From NCBI RefSeq assembly GCF_026723865.1, contig NZ_CP113529.1, forward strand, positions 4,526,001 through 4,590,000: a stretch of 64,000 nucleotides of DNA, read 5' to 3'. The stretch comes from Mycobacterium sp. Aquia_216. Lineage in GTDB: Bacteria > Actinomycetota > Actinomycetes > Mycobacteriales > Mycobacteriaceae. Made by a program: the position numbers and the translations under genes. This document shows, piece by piece, positions 28,529 through 37,216 of the stretch; the first letter of the stretch is position 1, and the number at the start of each line of letters is the position of its first letter. The notes below the pieces were generated by a model. The model made no database searches and was not told the DNA's origin. It was given only the letters and a program-made list of their open reading frames with translations.

Positions 28529-29863
28529 GTGCCGCCCAGTCGCTACACCACGATCGTGGATCAGCTGACCGAGCAGATCCGCAACGGTCGGCTGCCACCC
28601 GGCACCCGGCTGCCCACCCATCGGGAACTGGCCCGCCGGCATGGCATCGCCCTGGCCACCGCGACTCGCGTCTATGCCCAGCTCGGCCGGGCGGGCCTGG
28701 TCGCCGGTGAGCCGGGTCGCGGCACGTTCGTCCGCGACCAGGGTGGCTACGGTGGACTGGACGGGCGCCGAATCCCGCCGGCATCCCGAGTTGCCGACTT
28801 GTCGTTCAACCAGCCGTTATCCGCCGATCAGACCGAACAGTTGCGTGGGGCCCTGCGGCACCTGGCCGCAACCGGCGACCTGCAATCGGTGCTAATCCAG
28901 CACTCCCCGGGTGGACGAACCAGCGACAAGTCTGCGGTCGCCACGTATCTGCTCGACCGTGGGATCGACGTGCCGCCCAACAATGTCGTGTTGACGGCGG
29001 GATCCCAGCATGGGCTGGACATCGCGCTGCGGGTGCTGGCGCGCCCCGGGGCGATCATCGCGGTCGAGGAACTCACCTATCCCGGGATCAAGCTGATCGC
29101 CGACGACCGCGCCCTGGAACTGGTTTCGTTTCCCTCCGGTCCCGACGGTCCGGATCTCGACGCGCTGGCGGCGCTGTGCTCCACCCGCCCGGTGGTGGCG
29201 GTCTACACGATGCCCACGCTGCACAACCCGCTCGGATACGTCATGTCGCGCGAGCAGCGGTCACGCCTGGCCGAGATCACCCGTCGTCACGATTGCGCGG
29301 TGATCGAGGACGGCACCTACGCGTTCCTGGAACCCCACAGTGGGCCAACGATGTACACGCTGGCCCCGGAGCGCACTCTGCACGTCGCCGGTCTGTCGAA
29401 AAACGTTGCCACCGGACTGCGGTTCGGGTTCGTCGTGGTGCCGGACGAACACATCTCGCGGGCCAAACAGGCGGTGCGAACCTCGAGTTGGGGTACTTCG
29501 AGCCTGGTGTCCACACTGGTCACCGGCTGGCTCGCCGACGGCACGGTCACCCGGCTGGAAAAACAGCGCCGCAACGATGCGCGAGAACGCCAGGGGATCA
29601 CCCGTCGCGCGTTGAAAGGGCTTCAATACCATGCCCATTCCTCGTGCTATTACGGTTGGCTACCGCTACCCGAGAATGTGCGCGGCGACTACGTCGCGCA
29701 CGAGTTGGCAGACCAAGGCATTCTGGTCTCGACCGCCGAGGCGTTCTGCGTCACAGCACATCCGCCCAATGCACTGCGGCTGGCACTGGGCACACCGTCA
29801 CTCACCGAACTGGCCAACGCACTGGACCGGGTACGCGAGGTCGTTCTTTCGGCACCGTCGTGA
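28529..29863 (+). CDS. MocR/PdxR-type GntR-aminotransferase regulator
   Basis: A 444-residue fusion of a GntR winged HTH (residues ~1-70, LPTHRELARRHGIALATATR) to a fold-type I aminotransferase domain (~95-440). PLP-site residues are visible: Asn233 (HNPLG), Asp261 (VIEDGTYA) and the Schiff-base Lys291 (LSKNVATGLRFG). MocR proteins sense PLP, amino acids or amines and regulate a neighbouring gene. The start codon is GTG at 28529. The divergent membrane protein and GNAT genes are the natural target candidates. The gene is convergent with nadE across a strong inverted repeat. Confidence 0.9.
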   Translation: MPPSRYTTIVDQLTEQIRNGRLPPGTRLPTHRELARRHGIALATATRVYAQLGRAGLVAGEPGRGTFVRDQGGYGGLDGRRIPPASRVADLSFNQPLSADQTEQLRGALRHLAATGDLQSVLIQHSPGGRTSDKSAVATYLLDRGIDVPPNNVVLTAGSQHGLDIALRVLARPGAIIAVEELTYPGIKLIADDRALELVSFPSGPDGPDLDALAALCSTRPVVAVYTMPTLHNPLGYVMSREQRSRLAEITRRHDCAVIEDGTYAFLEPHSGPTMYTLAPERTLHVAGLSKNVATGLRFGFVVVPDEHISRAKQAVRTSSWGTSSLVSTLVTGWLADGTVTRLEKQRRNDARERQGITRRALKGLQYHAHSSCYYGWLPLPENVRGDYVAHELADQGILVSTAEAFCVTAHPPNALRLALGTPSLTELANALDRVREVVLSAPS

Positions 29864-29870
29864 ACGGCGC

Positions 29871-30033
29871 CAGTCTTCGGGCACCTCGCGAGCGATCTAC
29901 GCCCCGCTCGCGAGCGTAACGCCGCGGCGAATCCACCATCCGATTTTTCGCCGTGGCGTTACGCTCGCGCAGGAGGTGCCCGCATCTCGCGGCACATCTG
30001 TTTCGCGCGCCGTCAGTCTTCGGGCACCTCGCG
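29871..30033. repeat. 20-bp direct repeats flanking an inverted-repeat element between MocR and nadE genes
   Basis: CAGTCTTCGGGCACCTCGCG occurs at 29871-29890 and again at 30014-30033, where it is the 3' end of nadE read backwards. Between them, 29909-29931 (starts CGCGAGCGTAACGCC) pairs with 29947-29969 (ends GGCGTTACGCTCGCG) at 22 of 23 positions around a 15-base loop. The hairpin lies between two convergent genes and could work as a two-way terminator. The direct copies suggest that the nadE tail was duplicated or that an element inserted there. Confidence 0.75.
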
Positions 30034-32055
30034 GTCGATCTCGTCGAGCCAGATACGCGCGGACATGTCCGACGGGGCACGCCAGTCTCCGCGCGGCGAC
30101 AGCGCGCCGCCGTGGGACACCTTGGGACCGTTGGGCAACGCCGAACGTTTGAACTGACTGAACGAGTAGAACCGCTGCACGAAGATCTGCAGCCAGTGTC
30201 GGATCTCCTTGAGCGGATACGACGGCCGCTTGTCCTCGGGGAACCCCACCGGCCAGCGGCCACGCTCGGGATCGCTCCACGCATGCCAGGCCAAGAACGC
30301 GATCTTAGACGGCCTGAATCCGTAGCGCAGCACATGAAACAGCGAAAAGTCTTGCAAGGCGAAGGGTCCGACCTTGGCTTCGCTGCTCTGCAGCTCTTCT
30401 TCCTCGCCGCTCGGAATGAGTTCGGGAGTGATCTCGGTGTCGAGCACCGACTGCAGCACCTCGGTGACGTCCGACTCGAACTGCCCCGATGCGATCACCC
30501 AGCGAATCAGGTGCTGGATCAGCGTCTTGGGTACTCCCGCGTTGACGTTGTAGTGCGACATCTGGTCGCCGACACCGTATGTCGACCAGCCCAGTCCGAG
30601 CTCGGAGAGATCGCCGGTACCCAGCACGATGCCGCCGCGCTGATTGGCCAGCCGGAACAGGTAGTCGGTGCGCAGGCCGGCCTGAACGTTCTCGAAGGTA
30701 ACGTCGTAGACCTTCTCGCCGCGGGAGAACGGGTGATCCATCTCTTTGAGCATCAGCTGTGCCGTGTCGCGGATGTCGATTTCGGAGAAGGTCACGCCGA
30801 GCGCGCGGCACAGCTCGGTCGCATTGCGTTTGGTGCGATCGCCCGTCGCGAAACCCGGCAGGGTGAACGCGAGAATGTCGCTGCGGGGCCGGTTCTCACG
30901 GTCCATCGCGCGCGCGGCGACGATAAGCGCGTGCGTCGAATCCAGCCCACCGGAGATCCCGATGACAACCTTCGGGAAGTCCAGCGCACGCAACCGTTGT
31001 TCGAGCCCGGACACCTGGATGTTATAGCCCTCGTAGCAATCCTGTTCCAGCCGTTTCGGATCCGCGGGGACGAACGGAAAGCGCTCGATCGTTCGCCGTA
31101 GTCCGATGTCACCGGCGGGCGGATCGAGCCGAAACTCGATGCGCCGGAAGGACTCCGCCGACGGGCGATGATGGCGCCGGTTGTCGTCGAAAGTTCCCAT
31201 CCGGAGCCGCTCCGAGCGAAGCAGCCCGGTGTCGACATCGGCCACCGAACGACGTTCTCCCTTCGGGAAGCGCTCGGATTCGGCCAGCAGCACCCCGTTT
31301 TCGAAGATCATGGTCTGCCCGTCCCAGGCCAGGTCGGTCGTCGACTCGCCCGCCCCTGCGGCGGCATAGACGTAGGCGGCCAGGCATCGCGACGACGCCG
31401 AACGGGCCAGCAGCGCACGGTCCTCGGCACGCCCGATCGTGATCGGGCTGCCGGATAGGTTCGCCAGCACCGTCGCACCGGCCAGCGCCGCTTCCGCACT
31501 CGGCGGAATCGGCACGAACATGTCCTCGCAGATTTCGACGTGCAGCACGAAATCGGACAGGTCGGATGCCGCGAACAGCAGATCGGGTCCGAATGGCGCC
31601 TCGATATCGCCGATGCGGATGACGCCGCGCTCGTCGTCGCCGGGTGTGAGTTGGCGGCGCTCGTAGAACTCGCGATAGGTGGGCAGATACGACTTGGGTA
31701 CCACCCCGAGCACCGCGCCTCGGTGGACGACGACCGCGGTGTTGTAGATGCGCTGCCGGGAGCGCAGGGGGGCGCCGACGACCAGGACGGGCAGTAGGTC
31801 GGCAGAGCTGGCGACGACGTCGGCAAGCGCCGCTTCGACGTCGTCGAGCAAGAGGTCTTGCAGGACGATGTCCTCGATCGAGTAGCCGGACAGCGTCAAT
31901 TCCGGGAAGACGGCCAGGGCGACACCCTCGTCATGGCACTCGCCGGCCAACCGCAACACCGACGCAGCATTGGCCGCCGGATCGCCGAGCGTCGTGTGGT
32001 GTGTGCACGCGGCGACCCGGACGAACCCGTGGCTGTAACTGTTGTAAAAGTCCAT
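30013..32055 (-). CDS. nadE: Glutamine-dependent NAD+ synthetase
   Basis: A 680-residue two-domain enzyme. The N-terminal nitrilase-type glutaminase carries Glu52, Lys121 and Cys176 (VEICEDMF). The C-terminal synthetase has the ATP-pyrophosphatase P-loop SGGLDS at 368-373. It amidates deamido-NAD to NAD using ammonia channelled from glutamine. Length and domain order match mycobacterial NadE (Rv2438c). In M. tuberculosis it follows the Rv2436-Rv2437 pair directly; here about 9 kb of accessory DNA lies between. It is divergent from the isochorismatase-like gene, with a 58-base gap. Confidence 0.97.
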   Translation of the reverse strand: MDFYNSYSHGFVRVAACTHHTTLGDPAANAASVLRLAGECHDEGVALAVFPELTLSGYSIEDIVLQDLLLDDVEAALADVVASSADLLPVLVVGAPLRSRQRIYNTAVVVHRGAVLGVVPKSYLPTYREFYERRQLTPGDDERGVIRIGDIEAPFGPDLLFAASDLSDFVLHVEICEDMFVPIPPSAEAALAGATVLANLSGSPITIGRAEDRALLARSASSRCLAAYVYAAAGAGESTTDLAWDGQTMIFENGVLLAESERFPKGERRSVADVDTGLLRSERLRMGTFDDNRRHHRPSAESFRRIEFRLDPPAGDIGLRRTIERFPFVPADPKRLEQDCYEGYNIQVSGLEQRLRALDFPKVVIGISGGLDSTHALIVAARAMDRENRPRSDILAFTLPGFATGDRTKRNATELCRALGVTFSEIDIRDTAQLMLKEMDHPFSRGEKVYDVTFENVQAGLRTDYLFRLANQRGGIVLGTGDLSELGLGWSTYGVGDQMSHYNVNAGVPKTLIQHLIRWVIASGQFESDVTEVLQSVLDTEITPELIPSGEEEELQSSEAKVGPFALQDFSLFHVLRYGFRPSKIAFLAWHAWSDPERGRWPVGFPEDKRPSYPLKEIRHWLQIFVQRFYSFSQFKRSALPNGPKVSHGGALSPRGDWRAPSDMSARIWLDEIDREVPED

Positions 32056-32113
32056 CGCCCTTCCATTGTCGCCCGAGCCGTGTCAACAAGTATTCGCCGG
32101 GTATCACCTCAGC

Positions 32114-32653
32114 ATGAGTGATACCGCTGTCTTGGTGGTCGACATGATGAACGATTATCAGCATCCCGACGCCGAAGAACTGATACCCAATGTCGGCGAA
32201 ATTATCGATCCGCTGGCCGCTCTGGTCCGATGCGCCCGCGAGTCCGAGGACGTCGATCTGATTTATGTGAACGACAACTACGGTGACTTCACCGCCGAAT
32301 TCTCCGACCTCGTCGAATCAGCGTGCCACGGCGCACGTCCCGAGCTGGTGGACCCGATCGTGCCGGCGAAGGGCAGCCGGGTGATGACCAAGGTTCGCCA
32401 CAGCGCGTTCTATTCGACCTCGCTGGAATACCTACTCAATCGCCTCGGCACCGAGCGGTTGATCCTGACCGGGCAGGTTACCGAGCAGTGCATCCTGTAC
32501 ACCGCCCTCGACGCCTATGTGCGCCATTTGCAGATCGTCGTTCCGACGGACGCGGTCGCCCACATCGACGAACAGTTGGGCACGGCGGCGCTCAAGATGA
32601 TGGAGCGGAACATGTCGGCGGAACTGACGACGGCCGCAGACTGCCTCGGTTAA
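32114..32653 (+). CDS. Isochorismatase-like cysteine hydrolase
   Basis: A 179-residue hydrolase. The ATG at 32114 (MSDTAVLVVDMMNDY) is the first that fits the family start. The catalytic triad of the family is visible: Asp10, Lys93 (MTKVRHSAF) and Cys126 (VTEQCILYT). These enzymes cleave isochorismate or amides such as nicotinamide; the nicotinamidase PncA is a relative. Because nadE lies divergently next door, a role in nicotinamide salvage is possible, but substrate-specific metal residues cannot be assigned with confidence. Downstream (32654-32896) I see no gene. Confidence 0.85.
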   Translation: MSDTAVLVVDMMNDYQHPDAEELIPNVGEIIDPLAALVRCARESEDVDLIYVNDNYGDFTAEFSDLVESACHGARPELVDPIVPAKGSRVMTKVRHSAFYSTSLEYLLNRLGTERLILTGQVTEQCILYTALDAYVRHLQIVVPTDAVAHIDEQLGTAALKMMERNMSAELTTAADCLG

Positions 32654-32896
32654 GGACCACCTCATGCGCGAATCTGCCGGTGCCCCAAGGGCTATCCGTC
32701 GAGACAAATCCGGGCGGCATCTGCCACACCCCGCAATGACGCCGCATGACCTCGCGCCGTGATCACCACCTTGGCGGCAAGAGCGCAGGCAAGCGCGGTC
32801 AGAGCCGCTGTAGCCGGCGCTGAGTTCGTTGCAAGCGACTGCGCTGGGGCCCAGAGCGTTGCTGCTCTAGGTACCTCGATCACTCAGGTGTGACCA

Positions 32897-34117
32897 GTGG
32901 CCGGGGTTGTCGGTGTGGGGGTGCCCAGCCTGTCAGAAATCCAAGCGTGGGACGTCGCCCACCTAGAAAACGCAGCCAGGGACTGGACCGCCACCGCACA
33001 GCATTGGGAAACGTCGTTTACCTCAATTCATCGGGCTTCCGTGTCACCGGGTGGGACGGTCTGGGAAGGTGTTGCTGCCGAGGCCGCACAGGAGCGCGCC
33101 TTCGCTGATCTTGTAAAGGTGCGGGGACTGGCCGATGTCCTGCATGAGTCGGCGGCGATCGCGTGTCGGGGTGCCGAGACCCTCCATTCAGCCAAGCGGA
33201 GTGTGCTGGATGTGGCCAGGGACGCCAGCGCCGCCGGTTATGTTGTGGGTGAAGACCTTTCGGTGACCCCGTCGCGCGGTGGTGCCGCAGCTCAGGCTCA
33301 AGCGCAGATGTACGCCGCCCAGATTCGCGAACGCGCGGTTCAGTTGGCCACCCTCGACCAAGAGGTCGCCGGCAGGATCAGCGCGGCCACGGCGCCCCTC
33401 AACGCGGTGACCTTCCCTGAACCGCCAGCTGCGCCCCGCGACAACAAGCCGAAAATTCACGCAGTTGATCTGCACACGTTCAAGGACGCTCCGAATCCAG
33501 AACCCGAACCTCCGCCAGGCGGTTGGAGCAACGACCCGTTGATGCGGGCCGCGCAAAAGATCGCATATGGACACGCAAGTGGGCCCGACGGCCACCTCGC
33601 TGAGTTCCCTGGGATGACCAAGGATCAGCTTGCCGACCTCATACACAACATGTTCACCCGCGATCCCAAGGATCTGATAGTTGGTCGAGCGAGAGACGGT
33701 GCGCCAGTGCTGTATGACCCGAAAAATAATGTGATCGTGATCCGTGATCCGGGCGGTCTCGACTGCGGAACCGTGTTCAAGCCGCAAGACGGTATCGGGT
33801 ACGTGTTAGGCGACGAGAACAATCGTCCAAAGATTGTTGCCCGCGAACCATCCATTCCGCCCGGACAACTTTCTGACGGCCCTCTTCCCGCGCCGAAACC
33901 TGCCCCAGCTGAGTCCACGCCGCCCGCCGCCCCGCGACCACCAGTTGAAGCACAACCAGTCCCAAAGTCGACAGCCCCGTCGATTAAGGAAGGACCAATG
34001 CTTCCCGGTGGCCCCGGCGCACCCATTGGGCCCACGTTGGCACCGCCACCACACTGGCACGGACCACACGTGCTTGGCGACGCCGCCGAAGAACCCTGGG
34101 AAGACGACCACCATTGA
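32897..34117 (+). CDS. ESX/WXG-like N-terminus with C-terminal candidate nuclease toxin domain
   Basis: A 406-residue protein starting at GTG 32897. Residues ~10-170 are helical, with a WEG turn at 56-58 and a conserved-looking VGEDLSVT segment, as in WXG100-type substrates of type VII secretion. A proline-rich linker (~172-208) follows. Residues ~212-296 form a compact domain with His226 and His233 (HASGPDGHLAEFPGMTKDQL), a GR-DGAPVLYD strand and a closing CGTVFKP. This arrangement resembles RNase toxins of the barnase/EndoU/colicin E5-D/RelE fold. A second proline-rich tail ends in acidic and His residues. The next gene, 28 bases on, is a plausible immunity protein. Toxin activity is inference. 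Confidence 0.6.
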   Translation: MAGVVGVGVPSLSEIQAWDVAHLENAARDWTATAQHWETSFTSIHRASVSPGGTVWEGVAAEAAQERAFADLVKVRGLADVLHESAAIACRGAETLHSAKRSVLDVARDASAAGYVVGEDLSVTPSRGGAAAQAQAQMYAAQIRERAVQLATLDQEVAGRISAATAPLNAVTFPEPPAAPRDNKPKIHAVDLHTFKDAPNPEPEPPPGGWSNDPLMRAAQKIAYGHASGPDGHLAEFPGMTKDQLADLIHNMFTRDPKDLIVGRARDGAPVLYDPKNNVIVIRDPGGLDCGTVFKPQDGIGYVLGDENNRPKIVAREPSIPPGQLSDGPLPAPKPAPAESTPPAAPRPPVEAQPVPKSTAPSIKEGPMLPGGPGAPIGPTLAPPPHWHGPHVLGDAAEEPWEDDHH

Positions 34118-34145
34118 TCCCCAGACGCCTGGTTAGGCTGAATCC

Positions 34146-34541
34146 ATGACCACGACGGAGCTCGTCGACATCGACCTGACGGACGATGAGCGGGACCTAC
34201 TTTCCCACGGCCTCAACGAATACGGTGGGCCGATCCGCAATCAACTCGTCATGGTACGAGCGCTAGGTCTACCCGACCGTGAAAGCTTCGACACCCTTGT
34301 GGCCCGACTCGGGAAGGCCATTTGGCGGAAGGAACCCCTCTCGAAGATTGACTGGGCTCGCGCGGTATTTCTCACCGAAGTTTCCTGGGCGAGCAACTTG
34401 GTTGGCTCCGGCCTGGATTTCAGATCGAACTTTCACGACGACCAAGCGGCCCCGCTAATGCGCTCCATCCAAGGGAAGATCGGTCGTTATGGCGTCGGAG
34501 GAAATCTGCTTTTGTCCGAACAAGCTGACGGACAAGGCTAA
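34146..34541 (+). CDS. Candidate immunity protein for the upstream toxin-like gene
   Basis: A 131-residue acidic cytosolic protein with no signal or membrane segment. It starts LVDIDLTDDERDLLSHGLNEYGGP and has SHGLNEYGGP and WRKEPLSKIDWARAVFLTEVSW segments. I do not recognise the family. Small size, acidic N-terminus and position 28 bases downstream of a toxin-like gene fit an immunity protein. From 34542 to 34787 I see no convincing gene. Confidence 0.5.
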   Translation: MTTTELVDIDLTDDERDLLSHGLNEYGGPIRNQLVMVRALGLPDRESFDTLVARLGKAIWRKEPLSKIDWARAVFLTEVSWASNLVGSGLDFRSNFHDDQAAPLMRSIQGKIGRYGVGGNLLLSEQADGQG

Positions 34542-34787
34542 CGCCACCGGCACAGCGGCGGCCATACCGATGTTGCGAACGCTAGTAACAGACGGCACCG
34601 CAAGGTGGTTCATTTCTGCCAGCTTCTCAACCGGAAGCAATAGCTGCACATCGCGATCAAACTCGTACCCGAGTGACAACCTCGCTGCGACCGGCTGATT
34701 GTGCTCGGATCCGACGCGTGAAACGAATATTGGTCTCGCGGCGATAACAGGAAGGTAACGGGTTGATGGTCCTGCGAGAGGACGCGT

Positions 34788-35285
34788 ATGAAGCGCAGCG
34801 GAGTTGTGGCCGCCGTCGCCGTGAGCAGCGCAATCTCACTGGGAGCATCGATGGCGCCGGCACCGGCCAGCGGGGATCCGGCCGCGACCATAGGTCGCAC
34901 GATCGATCACAACCCGCTTAGCGGCGACTACGAGGGCTACTGCACTTGGGGGGCCCAGGAACAGATACACGCCCACACCGGCTACTACATCAGGGCGCTT
35001 ACCGGGAATGCCGAAAACTGGGCGAACCAAGCCCAAGCGGCGGGCTGGACCGTCGTCAACGACGCGCAACCCCGCTCGATCGCTGTCTTCAGCAGCTCGC
35101 TCGTCGGGGGCGTCGGACACGTCGCCTGGGTCGACGCCGTCAACGGCAACAACATAACGATCACCGAAATGAACGCCGGTTACGGGGCCAGCGCAGCCAA
35201 CGGATACCGCACCACAGGCTTCCACGAATTCGACACGCGCACCGTCGCACAAGTCCCGGGGATCAGCTACATCCTGATCCCCTGA
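34788..35285 (+). CDS. Secreted CHAP-domain amidase/endopeptidase
   Basis: A 165-residue exported protein. A signal peptide (1-29, MKRSGVVAAVAVSSAISLGA then small residues) precedes a CHAP domain (~45-160). The catalytic Cys52 (YCTWGA), His111 (GHVAWVD) and Glu127 (ITEMN) are present in family order. CHAP enzymes cut peptidoglycan amide bonds. It could remodel the cell wall or act against competitors. Its position after a toxin-immunity-like pair is suggestive, but there is a 246-base gap and no shared operon signal. Confidence 0.85.
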   Translation: MKRSGVVAAVAVSSAISLGASMAPAPASGDPAATIGRTIDHNPLSGDYEGYCTWGAQEQIHAHTGYYIRALTGNAENWANQAQAAGWTVVNDAQPRSIAVFSSSLVGGVGHVAWVDAVNGNNITITEMNAGYGASAANGYRTTGFHEFDTRTVAQVPGISYILIP

Positions 35286-35503
35286 ATTGCCGCACCGATA
35301 CAGTCCCGGCCAGCTAGGCCAACGCCGCAGTCGTCCGTGGGTTCGTAGTCATGAGCCGACAGCATCGGCGTGGGCGCAACGCTCACGCCCTCCGCGCAAC
35401 GTCTCGGTCAGCACGGTGGGCGGCGTCCATCGTCGCAGCGAACATGTCAGGCGCCGAACAGAAATCGATGCGGTAAGCCGACCAAGTCCGTCATTCGGCG
35501 TGA

Positions 35504-35872
35504 TCAGTTTTCGGCGCGACCCGTCCCCGGCGTGTGGGTCGGACCGACGCCGTGATCATCGTGTTCGTGCCCGGATCCGTGAGCGGCAGCCGAGTTCCCC
35601 GCGTCGCCCGTGTCCGGGCTTTGTTGTTCGTTCTCCCCGCGGCCAGCGGTGCCCTCCTCGGCGGAGCTTTGCTGGCGTCCCTCGTCGGGCGGCACGGCTG
35701 ATCCCGCGGCCTGCGGAGGAATTGTTTCCGGGTTGCGCTGCACGTCTGTCTTTGTCATATCGGTGAGCGGCGCGTTAGCGTCCTCGTCAACGGTGCCTTC
35801 CGGCCGATCTGTGCCTTCGCTGACCTCGTGCTGCCCGGTTTCCTGCGACCCATTTTGTTTCGTGGTACTCAT
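35504..35872 (-). CDS. Small hydrophilic, probably disordered protein
   Basis: A 122-residue protein from ATG 35872, which follows AGGAG by 5 bases. The sequence is almost devoid of large hydrophobic residues and rich in Glu, Gly, Thr, Gln and His, as in stress-protective hydrophilins. No known domain is recognised. A SigF-like promoter lies 47 bases upstream (35919-35942), which would put it in the stationary or stress regulon. The gene is divergent from the AraC gene. Confidence 0.6.
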   Translation of the reverse strand: MSTTKQNGSQETGQHEVSEGTDRPEGTVDEDANAPLTDMTKTDVQRNPETIPPQAAGSAVPPDEGRQQSSAEEGTAGRGENEQQSPDTGDAGNSAAAHGSGHEHDDHGVGPTHTPGTGRAEN

Positions 35873-35918
35873 CTTGACTCCTGAAGCCACCGCTAGCTGC
35901 GGCGTGGCTGTTGTGGGC

Positions 35919-35942
35919 TACCCGCGAAGGATCAGCCGAAAC
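35919..35942 (-). promoter_or_regulatory. SigF-like promoter for the hydrophilic protein gene
   Basis: Read on the minus strand, GTTT (35942-35939), 15 bases, then GGGTA (35923-35919) match the mycobacterial SigF pattern GTTT-N15-17-GGGTA. The -10 element is 46 bases before the ATG at 35872, leaving a short leader with an AGGAG box. Confidence 0.5.
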
Positions 35943-36013
35943 ACGTTTCGAAAGACCCGAGGCGGGCGTTCACCGCTGTCCGCGCGGCGACCAGCAGCCA
36001 AACGATGTTTGGC
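35937..36013. promoter_or_regulatory. Two AAAC/GTTT palindromes upstream of the AraC gene
   Basis: CGAAAC-AC-GTTTCG (35937-35950) and GCCAAAC-GAT-GTTTGGC (35997-36013) are perfect dyads sharing an AAAC...GTTT core, about 61 bases apart centre to centre. They lie between the divergent hydrophilic-protein and AraC genes. The first overlaps the -35 of the SigF-like promoter. Confidence 0.45.
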
Positions 36014-36084
36014 GTGCGGCAGAATTACTTCAGTGAGCAGAGGGGCTCCATTTCAAAAACGGAGGCCTCTGGGAGGCGGTCGCG

Positions 36085-37077
36085 ATGAGTCTGCGCAATG
36101 GCAGTTCGAAACAGCCTGCGACCGGGGTCGCCGTATGGTCCACCGCGGCAGTGCGACAAGACGAGGCGGTCGACTACTGGCGTGAGGTGGTATGCGACAT
36201 CTACGTCAGGCTAAGCACCACGCCCCACTCGAAGCAGACCTTCTCAGGCGAGGTCATTCACGGCAGATACCCGGACTTCGACCTGTCCGTCATCCGCGCG
36301 AGTGGAGAACGGGTCAGCCGTAGCAGGTCACTGATTGCTCGCAGCCGCGAGGATGAGGAATACCTCTACGGGACCTTCCAAGCCGTGGGGCGGGGTGTGC
36401 TCGAACAGGCCGGACATACGGCTGTGCTCACACCGGGCTCGATGGTTTTCTACGAGACTTCACAACCCTTCTCCCTCACCTTCGATGGACCTTGGGAGCA
36501 AGTGATCGTCCACCTTCCTGTCGAGCAGGCTTACGCGATGGCCGGTCTTCGGCGTTCGGACGAACTGCTTGCGGTGGCGCTCGATTCTGAGGGGGCGGCA
36601 GGCGCGGCGAACGCCTTCTTCGGATCACTCGCCGCGAGGCAGACCACCGACCCGCACGGTGCGGCGTTGCTCGCCCGGCACGCCACGGGGCTGATCACCT
36701 CCCTGCTCGGTTTAGCGGCCATGCGCCATACACCTACCGACCTGCCCGATTTCGTGCGGCGCGAGCAGGTGATGTCCTTCCTTCGAACGCACATGGGCGA
36801 TCCGCGGCTAGACGTCGATGCCATCGCGCACGGCTGTCTGCTGTCGAGAAGGACCGTGTACCGACTCTTCGAAGGCAGCGAGCATTCGGTCATGGGCCGC
36901 CTGCGTCAACTTCGTGTGGAGACGGCGATGCTCATGCTGCGCAACCAGCCCGATCGTCCGGTGAGTGCGGTCGGCCAAGCTTGTGGATTTGCCACCGACG
37001 CGCAGTTCTACCGAGCCTTCCGTCAGCTCACCGCGATGACCCCGGCCACGTACCGGTCATCACCTCGTCCCCGGTAG
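36085..37077 (+). CDS. AraC family transcriptional regulator
   Basis: A 330-residue regulator. Residues ~20-200 resemble the AraC-binding-like domain (cupin type) of catabolic activators (FEA/AlkS-like). The C-terminal ~225-325 holds the two HTH motifs (LDVDAIAHGCLLSRRTVYRL and VSAVGQACGFATDAQFYRAF). The ATG at 36085 follows GGGAGGCGG. It precedes, on the same strand, the EthD-dehydrogenase-HbpS genes by 140 bases and is a candidate activator of them. Confidence 0.92.
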   Translation: MSLRNGSSKQPATGVAVWSTAAVRQDEAVDYWREVVCDIYVRLSTTPHSKQTFSGEVIHGRYPDFDLSVIRASGERVSRSRSLIARSREDEEYLYGTFQAVGRGVLEQAGHTAVLTPGSMVFYETSQPFSLTFDGPWEQVIVHLPVEQAYAMAGLRRSDELLAVALDSEGAAGAANAFFGSLAARQTTDPHGAALLARHATGLITSLLGLAAMRHTPTDLPDFVRREQVMSFLRTHMGDPRLDVDAIAHGCLLSRRTVYRLFEGSEHSVMGRLRQLRVETAMLMLRNQPDRPVSAVGQACGFATDAQFYRAFRQLTAMTPATYRSSPRPR

Positions 37078-37125
37078 ACCCCGCCCGGCGCACTGGAGGG
37101 CGACAATGCCCCGGCACGGATTGAT

Positions 37126-37139
37126 AGTGCCGTGGCACT
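37126..37139. promoter_or_regulatory. Palindrome upstream of the EthD gene
   Basis: AGTGCC-GT-GGCACT is a perfect 14-bp dyad, 78 bases before the EthD start. It may be an operator for the AraC or another regulator, or part of a stem at the end of the AraC transcript (CGGCAC at 37112 can also pair with GTGCCG at 37127). Confidence 0.4.
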
Positions 37140-37216
37140 GATCGTCAGTGACGAGGCGGTGATCTCGTTCTTACGCTGCGGGTGATCGGCGTCAATCACT
37201 TTGGAAGGAGACAGCC

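Noticed and set aside
34455..34679. Minus-strand frame of 74 residues with one hydrophobic segment after the immunity-like gene
   Set aside because: It overlaps the 3' end of the immunity-like gene on the other strand by 87 bases and has no clear ribosome-binding site or family pattern.
34489..34698. Plus-strand frame of 69 residues after the immunity-like gene
   Set aside because: It overlaps the end of the immunity-like gene, has no ribosome-binding site and no recognisable composition.
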